Assembly: GCF_900112105.1 (NCBI RefSeq)
Contig: NZ_FOKV01000001.1
Span: 1,302,001-1,366,000, forward strand
DNA: 64,000 nt
Direction of reading: 5' to 3'
From: Zunongwangia mangrovi
Lineage (GTDB): Bacteria; Bacteroidota; Bacteroidia; Flavobacteriales; Flavobacteriaceae
Shown: positions 34,507 to 41,971 of the stretch, piece by piece
Layout of the letters: every line of letters begins with the position of its first letter
How positions within the stretch are numbered: position 1 is the first letter of the stretch
Program-made: the position numbers and the translations under genes
Notes under the pieces: model-generated
The model's input: only the letters and a program-made list of their open reading frames with translations
Told to the model about the DNA's origin: nothing
The model's database searches: none

Positions 34507-34583
34507 AGATCGGGAATGGTATGTAATTAAGCAAACAATATTATATAAAAGTCTCGATCTAAAAGTCGGGACTTTTTTTTTAC
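34507..34583 (+). terminator. Phe/Tyr attenuator: terminator with competing antiterminator
   Basis: Antiterminator: AGATCGGGA (34507-34515) with TCTCGATCT (34552-34560), 9 bp including one G-U. Terminator: GTCTCGA (34551-34557) with TCGGGAC (34566-34572), extended by A/T pairs, and T11 to 34583. The arms share 34552-34557. Confidence 0.85.
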
Positions 34584-34595
34584 ATCAATTTTTGA

Positions 34596-35420
34596 ATGAA
34601 AAAAGTCATAGGAATACAGGGAATTCAGGGGTCTTTCCATCATTTGGTTGCTCAGCAATATTATGGTGAAGATGTTGAGATTTTAGAATGTATGTCTTTC
34701 CAGGAACTGGTAAGAAGCCTTGTTGCCGGGGAAACCCAGGAAGCTGTTATGGCGATCGAAAATTCTATCGCAGGCTCTATTCTTCCTAATTATGCATTGA
34801 TCGACGAGAATGATCTGCATGTGGTTGGTGAACATTATATCCCAATTGCAATGAATATGATGGCTTTAAAAGGTCAGCAGATCGACCAGATCAAAAAAGT
34901 ATATTCTCATCCCATGGCTTTACTGCAGTGTAAAGAATTCTTCAAAAAATACCCCAATATTAAATTAATTGAAGATACAGATACTGCTGAGGTTGCCAGA
35001 AGAATTTCAGAAAAACAATCAAAGCATGTAGCGGCTGTAGCAAGTACTGCGGCGGCTTCAATTTTTGGATTGGATATTCTGGCTTCAGACATTCATACAA
35101 AAAAGAGTAATTCTACTCGATTTTTGATCATCAGTAAAACCAAAAAAGAACCAAACGGCGAGAAGATCGATAAAGCTTCGTTGAAGTTTGAGTTAGAAAG
35201 TCGCACGGGGAGTTTAGTTTCAGTATTAAATATTATGCGCGATTTTGATCTAAACATGACCAAGATCCAAAGTATGCCAATTATTGAAACTCCCTGGAAA
35301 TACAGCTTTTTTATCGATATCACTTTCGATGATTACGAGCGATTCTGTAAAGCGATGGAAGTTTTGGGAATGATGACCGAGCAATTAAGAATTTTTGGAA
35401 CATATAAAAACAACGTTTAA
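34596..35420 (+). CDS. pheA: Prephenate dehydratase with ACT domain
   Basis: 274 residues. The catalytic domain (1-185) carries IQGIQGSFHHLVAQQYYG, AIENSIAGSI and the SNSTRFLII loop with the essential Thr; the ACT domain (about 195-274) contains SLKFELESRTGSLVSVLNIMRDFDLNMTKIQSMPI, including the ESR-type segment that binds phenylalanine. It converts prephenate to phenylpyruvate and should be feedback-inhibited by Phe. There is no fused chorismate mutase; that activity sits on the DAHP synthase three genes downstream. First gene of the aromatic operon, 13 bp after the attenuator. Confidence 0.94.
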   Translation: MKKVIGIQGIQGSFHHLVAQQYYGEDVEILECMSFQELVRSLVAGETQEAVMAIENSIAGSILPNYALIDENDLHVVGEHYIPIAMNMMALKGQQIDQIKKVYSHPMALLQCKEFFKKYPNIKLIEDTDTAEVARRISEKQSKHVAAVASTAAASIFGLDILASDIHTKKSNSTRFLIISKTKKEPNGEKIDKASLKFELESRTGSLVSVLNIMRDFDLNMTKIQSMPIIETPWKYSFFIDITFDDYERFCKAMEVLGMMTEQLRIFGTYKNNV

Positions 35421-35422
35421 TA

Positions 35423-36568
35423 ATGATACCAGCCAATAGGTTAGAACATGTAAAAGAGTACTATTTCTCTTCAAAATTAAGAGAAGTTCGTGCCTTGCAG
35501 GCCGCAGGTAAACCCATTATCAATTTAGGAATTGGTAGCCCAGATTTACCGCCACCGCCACAGGTGATTGCCGCCTTAAATGAAGGTTTAACTCAAAATG
35601 GTGCGCATCAATATCAGCCGTATAAAGGAACAGCTGATTTTAGGAATGCGATTGCCGGGTTCTATCAAAAGTATTATCAGGTATCATTAGATCCTGAAAC
35701 CGAAACTATCCCATTAATGGGAAGTAAAGAGGGAATTTTGCATATTTCTATGGCCTATTTAAACGAAGGTGACGAGGTGTTAATTCCTAATCCTGGGTAT
35801 CCTACCTATACTTCGGTTTCGAAATTGGTTGGTGCGAACGCGATTTTTTATGATCTAAAAGAAGAAGGAAACTGGTTGCCGAATTTCGATGAATTAGAGC
35901 AGAAAGATTTAAGTAAAGTAAAAATCATGTGGGTTAATTATCCGCATATGCCAACAGGAGCATCGGCTACAGACGAGGTTTTTGAGCAATTAATTGCTTT
36001 TGGAAAAAAGCATCAAATTCTTATTGTAAATGATAATCCATATAGTTTTATCCTGAATGAAAACCCTAAAAGCATTTTGAAGGCTGAAGGCGCTAAAGAA
36101 GTTGCGTTAGAACTGAATAGTTTGAGCAAAAGTTTTAATATGGCGGGTTGGCGTGTTGGAATGTTGAGTGGAAGCGCTAAAAACATCGATACGGTTCTAA
36201 AGGTTAAAACCAATATGGATAGTGGGATGTTTTATCCCGTGCAAGCTGGCGCTACTGCAGCATTGAAATTAGATAAAAACTGGTTCGATTCTATGAATTC
36301 GGTTTATAAAAGCCGAAGAGCGAAAATTCTGGAGTTAGCAGAAGCTTTAGAATGTACCCCGGGCGAAGAACAGGCAGGAATGTTTATTTGGTGTAAAGTT
36401 CCTGAAGGAAAATCTTCTGAAGAATTTGTAGATAACTTGTTGCACAAGCATAGCATCTTTACTGCGCCAGGTTTCATTTTTGGAGATATGGGCGAAGGTT
36501 ATATTCGTTTTTCATTATGTACAGAAGAGAAAAATGTAGATGAAGCCATTAAACGAATTAAGGGATGA
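35423..36568 (+). CDS. Class I/II PLP aminotransferase (aromatic amino acid aminotransferase candidate)
   Basis: 381 residues of the aspartate aminotransferase fold. NLGIGSPDLPPPP, YPTYTSV, VNYPHMPTGA (cofactor Asn/Pro region), NDNPYSF and SLSKSFNMAGWRVGML, which carries the PLP lysine. Sitting two bases after pheA and overlapping tyrA by four bases, it is the obvious enzyme for the final transamination of phenylpyruvate and 4-hydroxyphenylpyruvate. Family resemblance also includes LL-diaminopimelate aminotransferases, so the substrate is inferred from operon context. Controlled by the Phe/Tyr attenuator upstream. Confidence 0.85.
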   Translation: MIPANRLEHVKEYYFSSKLREVRALQAAGKPIINLGIGSPDLPPPPQVIAALNEGLTQNGAHQYQPYKGTADFRNAIAGFYQKYYQVSLDPETETIPLMGSKEGILHISMAYLNEGDEVLIPNPGYPTYTSVSKLVGANAIFYDLKEEGNWLPNFDELEQKDLSKVKIMWVNYPHMPTGASATDEVFEQLIAFGKKHQILIVNDNPYSFILNENPKSILKAEGAKEVALELNSLSKSFNMAGWRVGMLSGSAKNIDTVLKVKTNMDSGMFYPVQAGATAALKLDKNWFDSMNSVYKSRRAKILELAEALECTPGEEQAGMFIWCKVPEGKSSEEFVDNLLHKHSIFTAPGFIFGDMGEGYIRFSLCTEEKNVDEAIKRIKG

Positions 36569-37413
36569 AAGTAAGTATAATTGGTGTAGGTCTTATTGGT
36601 GGTTCGTTTGCTTTGGCAATAAAAGAATCTTTTCCTGAAAGTAGCATTTTTGGTATCGATAAAAGCGAAGTACATGTGAAGGAAGCATTGGAGATCGGTT
36701 TTATCGATGTTGCCGGAACGATGGAAGATCTTGCCGACAGTGACGTTGCAATTGTAGCTGTGCCGGTAGATATAAGTATCAAGGTTTTAAAAGAAGCTTT
36801 AGATCATGCCGGAGATAATACTTTGATAATCGATGCCGGTTCTACAAAATTCAAATTATGTGAAGCGGTAAAGGATCATCCAAAACGAAGAAATTATTTA
36901 TCGGCGCACCCTATTGCGGGAACAGAGTTTTCAGGACCTTCAGCAGCTATAAAAGATTTATACAAAGAAAAGACCAATATCGTATGTGAAGTAGAAAAAA
37001 CAGCTTTTAAACTTCAGGAGCGAGGTATGGAAATCTTCAGAAAAATAGGAATGCGTATTCGATATATGGATCCAGAATCTCACGATCGCCATATTGCGTA
37101 TGTGTCACATTTGTCGCATATAAGCTCTTTTATGCTGGGGAAAACAGTGCTCGAAAAAGAGAAAAATGAGCGTGATATCTTCGATTTGGCGGGAAGTGGA
37201 TTTGCTTCAACGGTAAGACTGGCAAAAAGTTCGCCGGCAATGTGGTCGCCCATTTTTCAGCAGAACAAAGAAAATGTGCTGGAAACATTAAATGAATATA
37301 TTCAGAATTTAAGCTCTTTTAGAGACTTGATCGCCAATGACGAATTTGGCGAAGTGTACAACGAAATGGAACGTACAAATCATATAAAATCAATTTTAAA
37401 CGGAATTAGCTAA
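36565..37413 (+). CDS. tyrA: Prephenate dehydrogenase
   Basis: 282 residues. IIGVGLIGGSFALAI is the NAD-binding motif; AHPIAGTEFSGPSAA is the prephenate-binding TyrA signature; HDRHIAYVSHLSHISS contains the catalytic His region. It oxidatively decarboxylates prephenate to 4-hydroxyphenylpyruvate, the tyrosine branch of the operon. No ACT or chorismate mutase domain is attached. Its ATG overlaps the preceding stop (ATGA), so translation is coupled. Confidence 0.93.
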   Translation: MKVSIIGVGLIGGSFALAIKESFPESSIFGIDKSEVHVKEALEIGFIDVAGTMEDLADSDVAIVAVPVDISIKVLKEALDHAGDNTLIIDAGSTKFKLCEAVKDHPKRRNYLSAHPIAGTEFSGPSAAIKDLYKEKTNIVCEVEKTAFKLQERGMEIFRKIGMRIRYMDPESHDRHIAYVSHLSHISSFMLGKTVLEKEKNERDIFDLAGSGFASTVRLAKSSPAMWSPIFQQNKENVLETLNEYIQNLSSFRDLIANDEFGEVYNEMERTNHIKSILNGIS

Positions 37414-37423
37414 ATTTTTTATC

Positions 37424-38506
37424 ATGGAAAACAAGAAAGAATTAAGAAACTGGTTAGACGCATTTGGATTAGATCATCCGTTGGTAATCGCAGGGCCATG
37501 TAGTGCAGAGACTGAAGAGCAGGTGCTAAAAATTGCTCATCAGTTAAAAGATACCGATGCTACAGTTTTACGTGCCGGAATTTGGAAACCAAGAACAAGA
37601 CCAGGAAACTTTGAAGGTGTTGGTGCTTTAGGTTTAAAATGGCTGCAAAAGGCTAAAGAAGAAACCGGAATGTTAACCACTACAGAAGTTGCGAATCCGC
37701 ATCACGTGGAGTTAGCTTTAAAGCATGATGTAGATATTTTGTGGATTGGAGCAAGAACCACAGTTTCTCCTTTTATTATTCAGGAAATCGCAGATGCGCT
37801 TAAAGGTACAGATAAGCCTGTTTTAATTAAAAACCCTGTAAACCCAGATTTAGCCTTATGGCTTGGTGCGGTAGAGCGTATGTACACTGCAGATATTAAA
37901 AATCTTGGGGTGATTCACAGAGGATTCTCTAGCTACGAAAAATCGAAATATCGTAATAATCCAGAGTGGCAAATTGCGATCGAATTACAAAATAAATTCC
38001 CAGACCTTCCTTTAATTTTAGATCCTTCTCACATTGCAGGACGTCGTGATATTATTTTTGATCTTTGCCAAACTGCGCTAGATCTTAATTTCGACGGATT
38101 AATGGTAGAAACTCATTGGGATCCAGATAATGCATGGAGTGATGCTAAACAGCAAATTACTCCAGAAACTTTAGTACAGATCATGAAAGATCTAAAAATT
38201 AGAAAAGAGGTTTCTGAAAGTGAAGATTATCAGAATAAACTACAGAATCTTAGAGCGAAGATCGATATTGCAGATAATCAATTGATCGAGCTTTTGGCAA
38301 AACGTATGAAGATTTCTGAAGATATAGGTCATGTGAAAAAATCACAAAACGTGGCGATTCTTCAGACGAAACGTTGGAATGAGATTTTAGGTAAAATGGT
38401 ATTAGAAGGTGAGCAGGTAGGTTTAAGTGAAGAGTTTGTTTTAAAATTATTTAAAGCTGTTCACCAGGAATCAATTAATCACCAACAGACTATTTTAGAT
38501 AATTAA
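37424..38506 (+). CDS. aroF: DAHP synthase fused to chorismate mutase type II
   Basis: 360 residues. Residues 1-260 are a 3-deoxy-7-phosphoheptulonate synthase of the short KDPS-like type: IAGPCSAETEEQ, LRAGIWKPRTRPGNF, GARTTVSPF and DPSHIAGRRD with metal-binding residues. Residues 270-355 are an AroQ chorismate mutase (LRAKIDIADNQLIELLAKRMKISEDIG). The fusion joins the first shikimate step with the branch-point step and probably gives allosteric control by prephenate, as in Bacillus, where the order of domains is reversed. Last gene of the aromatic operon; a hairpin follows at 38543-38579. Confidence 0.93.
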   Translation: MENKKELRNWLDAFGLDHPLVIAGPCSAETEEQVLKIAHQLKDTDATVLRAGIWKPRTRPGNFEGVGALGLKWLQKAKEETGMLTTTEVANPHHVELALKHDVDILWIGARTTVSPFIIQEIADALKGTDKPVLIKNPVNPDLALWLGAVERMYTADIKNLGVIHRGFSSYEKSKYRNNPEWQIAIELQNKFPDLPLILDPSHIAGRRDIIFDLCQTALDLNFDGLMVETHWDPDNAWSDAKQQITPETLVQIMKDLKIRKEVSESEDYQNKLQNLRAKIDIADNQLIELLAKRMKISEDIGHVKKSQNVAILQTKRWNEILGKMVLEGEQVGLSEEFVLKLFKAVHQESINHQQTILDN

Positions 38507-38542
38507 GCATTAAAATGATTTCTTGATTTTCCAAAATAAGAT

Positions 38543-38579
38543 AATACCTCGTGAAATTGTGTAATTTTGCGAGGTATTT
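38543..38579 (+). terminator. Weak terminator hairpin after the aromatic operon
   Basis: AATACCTCG pairs with CGAGGTATT; the loop contains TAATTTTG (a -7 type sequence that may serve rsgA). The T-run is poor, so readthrough is possible. Confidence 0.5.
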
Positions 38580-38599
38580 AATTAGAGGGAAACATGTAA

Positions 38600-39547
38600 A
38601 TGAGAGGAACGGTATATAAATCTACAGGAAGTTGGTATCAGGTAAAGGCAGAGAATGGTGAATTCTATGATTGCCGTATCAAAGGTAAATTCCGTATTAA
38701 AGGGATAAAAAGTACCAATCCTGTTGCTGTTGGAGATAAGGTAGAGTTTGATCTTGAAGAAATTTCAGAACAAACCCAGGGCGTGATCAAAAAGATTAGC
38801 GATCGTGATAATTATATTATCAGGCGTTCTGTAAACCTTTCTAAGCAAACACATATTATCGCTGCCAATATCGATCAGGTTTTCCTGATGGTTACCTTAA
38901 ATAATCCTCCCACTTTTACCACTTTTATTGATCGTTTTTTAGTTACTGCAGAAGCTTATCATGTAAAAGCAGTGCTTCTTTTTAATAAAATCGATACTTA
39001 TAATGATGATGAACTTTTGGAGATTAAATTCCTTGCAAAAATGTATCGTGAGATTGGTTATGAATGCGTAGGAATTTCTGCAAAAAGCGGTAGAAATGTA
39101 GATAAGGTAAAAGAAATGATGTTAGGTAAAACTTCAATGTTTTCAGGGCATAGTGGTACCGGTAAATCTACGTTGATCAATGCTTTAGAACCTTCCCTGA
39201 ATTTAAAAACCTTAGAAATTTCAGAACAGCATAAGCAGGGACAACATACCACGACTTTTGCTGAAATGTTCGATCTGAGTTTTGATGCCAGGATTATTGA
39301 TACTCCGGGAATTAAAGGATTTGGAGTTGTAGATATTGAAAAAGAAGAGCTTGGTGATTATTTCCCTGAATTTTTTGAATTAAAACAAGATTGTAAATTT
39401 CATAATTGTCTTCATCTAAATGAGCCAAAATGCGCCGTAAAAGATGCTTTGGATGATGGTGAAATTCCGTGGTCGCGTTATAAAAGTTATTTGCAAATTA
39501 TTGAAGGGGAGGATGATCCTTATCGCATAGATCAATACAAAAAATGA
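38600..39547 (+). CDS. rsgA: Ribosome small-subunit-dependent GTPase A
   Basis: 315 residues. An N-terminal OB fold (about 1-70) is followed by a circularly permuted GTPase domain in the order G4 (LLFNKID), G5 (GISAKSGRN), G1 (FSGHSGTGKSTL), G3 (DTPGIKGFG), and a C-terminal Zn-binding region C-x4-C-x1-H type (DCKFHNCLHLNEPKCAVK). It assists maturation of the 30S subunit by checking the decoding centre. The following dtd gene overlaps its stop by 4 bp, forming a small translation-quality operon. Confidence 0.95.
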   Translation: MRGTVYKSTGSWYQVKAENGEFYDCRIKGKFRIKGIKSTNPVAVGDKVEFDLEEISEQTQGVIKKISDRDNYIIRRSVNLSKQTHIIAANIDQVFLMVTLNNPPTFTTFIDRFLVTAEAYHVKAVLLFNKIDTYNDDELLEIKFLAKMYREIGYECVGISAKSGRNVDKVKEMMLGKTSMFSGHSGTGKSTLINALEPSLNLKTLEISEQHKQGQHTTTFAEMFDLSFDARIIDTPGIKGFGVVDIEKEELGDYFPEFFELKQDCKFHNCLHLNEPKCAVKDALDDGEIPWSRYKSYLQIIEGEDDPYRIDQYKK

Positions 39548-39996
39548 GAGTAGTACTTCAACGAGTAACAAAAGCTTCGGTAACTATCGAAAATCAATTG
39601 AATGCTGAAATAGGTCTCGGACTTTTATTATTAATTGGTATTGAAGCCGAAGATACTTCCGAAGATATAGAATGGCTTTGTAGAAAGATCGTGAATATGC
39701 GAATCTTTAATGATGAAGACGGCGTGATGAATAATTCACTTTTGGATATAAATGGTGATGCTATCATTGTTAGTCAGTTTACTTTACACGCCAGCACCAA
39801 GAAAGGTAATCGGCCAAGTTATATTAAGGCCGCTAAGCCAGATGTGGCCATTCCGTTATATGAGGAATTTATTCAGGTTTTCAAAAAATATCTTGGAAAA
39901 GAAGTTGGCACAGGAAAATTTGGCGCCGATATGAAGGTAGAATTATTAAATGATGGTCCGGTAACTATCTTAATAGATTCTAAAAATAAAAGTTAA
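39544..39996 (+). CDS. dtd: D-aminoacyl-tRNA deacylase
   Basis: 150 residues, exactly the family length. SQFTLHA contains the catalytic Thr and NDGPVTILID the Gly-Pro motif that excludes L-amino acids. It releases D-amino acids (D-Tyr and others, and glycine from tRNA-Ala) from tRNA in the cytosol. ATGA overlap with rsgA. Confidence 0.95.
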   Translation: MRVVLQRVTKASVTIENQLNAEIGLGLLLLIGIEAEDTSEDIEWLCRKIVNMRIFNDEDGVMNNSLLDINGDAIIVSQFTLHASTKKGNRPSYIKAAKPDVAIPLYEEFIQVFKKYLGKEVGTGKFGADMKVELLNDGPVTILIDSKNKS

Positions 39997-40047
39997 AAAT
40001 TCTTAAAATTTTAATATATTGCAAAACGAATATTACCAGTTTTTGCA

Positions 40048-41958
40048 ATGAAATCTTTTTTAGTGAGCGTTATGCTCTTAAGCGGAATCCTGTGTTTTGC
40101 CCAGGAATCGTATCAAAGTATCATTCTTAAAAAAGAACTTACCGAGCATGCTAATGCGGTACTTAGGGATGAGAGCATCCTAGTTGAAGTTGAGGATGTA
40201 GATAAAATGACAGTTACCACCAGGCGAGTGGTTACCGTATTGAACAAATACGGAAATGGTTTTGTTAGAGCCTATGATTTTTATGATGATGGTGATGCGA
40301 AGATAAAGTCGCAGTCTGCCTACGTTTATAATAAAATGGGAAACGAGATCAAGAAGTATAAGCAGCGTGATTTTAAGGATCAAAGCGCTGTTGGGTCTTC
40401 TAATTTGTACTCAGATAACAGGGTGAGCTACCTGGATTATTCGCCTATGAGCTATCCTTACACGGTAGTTTACGAGAGCGAAGTACAGATGTCTACCACA
40501 GTTTTTATTCAGCCTTTTCAGCCTGTTGATGCATATTATGTAAGTGTTGAATCTAGCGAATATCAGCTAAAAAATCCAAATCATATACCACTCCGTTATC
40601 TGGAGTCTAATTTGGATAGTATTCAGGTTGAAAAAAATAATACTGAATTTGAGATTAGCTATGCGGTGAAAAATATTCCGGCCTATAAATACGAACCTTA
40701 TAGTCCGCAGATCTCAGAATTAACTCCGAAAGTGAAAGTTGCTCTTGATAAGTTCAGTTTGATGGGCGTAGAGGGAACTGCAAATAATTGGACAGAGTTT
40801 GGTAAATGGCAATATGAAAACCTAATTAAAGGTAGGGACGAATTATATTCTTCAACAATAGCCGAGATCACAGCGCTGGTTAAAGACGCTGAAACCGATT
40901 ACCAGAAAGCTAAACTTATTTACGAATATATGCAGGGGAAAACCCGCTATATAAGCGTTCAGTTAGGAATTGGTGGTTGGGAGCCTATTTTAGCTACAGA
41001 AGTAGATCGTGTAGGCTATGGTGATTGTAAAGGATTAACCAATTATATGAAAGCCTTACTGGCATCGCAGGGAATTAAGTCTAATTATGCGGTAGTTTAT
41101 GCCGGTGATGAGCAAAAGGATATTGATCCTAAATTCGCGTCGATGCAGGGAAATCACGTGATTTTAAATGTGCCGGGAATTGCAGAAGAAGATGTTTGGC
41201 TGGAATGTACAAGTCAGTCTTTACCATTCAACTACTTAGGCGATTTTACAGATAATCGTCATGTATTATTGATCAAAGAAGATGGTGGTGAGATCGTAAA
41301 AACTCCAAATTACGAATGTGATATAAACCTGGAAGAAACGCTTTGCGAAATAGACCTTTCTGAAGATGCTTTTACGGCTAATATTAAAAAGCAAAGTAAA
41401 GGAATCCCATACGGAAACAATTATCATATCCAGGGACAAAAAGATAAGGATAAGAATATTTATTACAAAGAAGTTTTTGGAAATCTTCAGGGGATACATT
41501 TTGATCATCTAAGTTTCGAGAATGATAAAGAACAGGCAAGTTTTTCTGAAGAGTTAGAATTCACCGGAAAGAAATTCTATACCACAGCGGGAAACCGAAT
41601 ATTACTTCCTCTAAATTTTATAGAACCAGAAATAGACATGGTATCGCGTGACGAGGACAGGCATTATCCTGTAGAAATCTTGCGTGGTTTTACAAATAAA
41701 GATCAATTTAATTTTAAAATTCCTGAAGGTTATGCGGTGGAGGCCCTACCCGAAGCGATTAGCATAGAAACCGATTTTGGAAGTTTTAAATTCTCTGTAG
41801 AATCCTCAAAAGACGATCCAGATGTTTTAGTGGTTAAACGTTCTGTAAGCGTTAATCAGGGGCACTGGCCGGCAGACAAGTTTGGAGATTTTAGAGAGTT
41901 TTTAAACAAAATCAACATGTTGAGCAATCAAAAGGCTGTTTTGGTTAAAAACAGCTAA
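40048..41958 (+). CDS. DUF3857/transglutaminase-like exported protein
   Basis: 636 residues with a signal peptide ending LCFAQ at residue 18. N-terminal DUF3857 domain (about 50-250), then a transglutaminase-like segment with YISVQLGIGGWEPILATEVDRVGYGDCKG and NYMKALLASQGI, where Cys in YGDCKG is the putative nucleophile and NHVILN supplies His. The C-terminal part (from about 440) is beta-rich (DUF3858-like). Role unknown; periplasmic or surface. It forms a pair with the next gene, 13 bp away and of the same architecture, and both resemble the membrane-anchored protein at 9824. Confidence 0.87.
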   Translation: MKSFLVSVMLLSGILCFAQESYQSIILKKELTEHANAVLRDESILVEVEDVDKMTVTTRRVVTVLNKYGNGFVRAYDFYDDGDAKIKSQSAYVYNKMGNEIKKYKQRDFKDQSAVGSSNLYSDNRVSYLDYSPMSYPYTVVYESEVQMSTTVFIQPFQPVDAYYVSVESSEYQLKNPNHIPLRYLESNLDSIQVEKNNTEFEISYAVKNIPAYKYEPYSPQISELTPKVKVALDKFSLMGVEGTANNWTEFGKWQYENLIKGRDELYSSTIAEITALVKDAETDYQKAKLIYEYMQGKTRYISVQLGIGGWEPILATEVDRVGYGDCKGLTNYMKALLASQGIKSNYAVVYAGDEQKDIDPKFASMQGNHVILNVPGIAEEDVWLECTSQSLPFNYLGDFTDNRHVLLIKEDGGEIVKTPNYECDINLEETLCEIDLSEDAFTANIKKQSKGIPYGNNYHIQGQKDKDKNIYYKEVFGNLQGIHFDHLSFENDKEQASFSEELEFTGKKFYTTAGNRILLPLNFIEPEIDMVSRDEDRHYPVEILRGFTNKDQFNFKIPEGYAVEALPEAISIETDFGSFKFSVESSKDDPDVLVVKRSVSVNQGHWPADKFGDFREFLNKINMLSNQKAVLVKNS

Positions 41959-41971
41959 AAATTATTTTACT

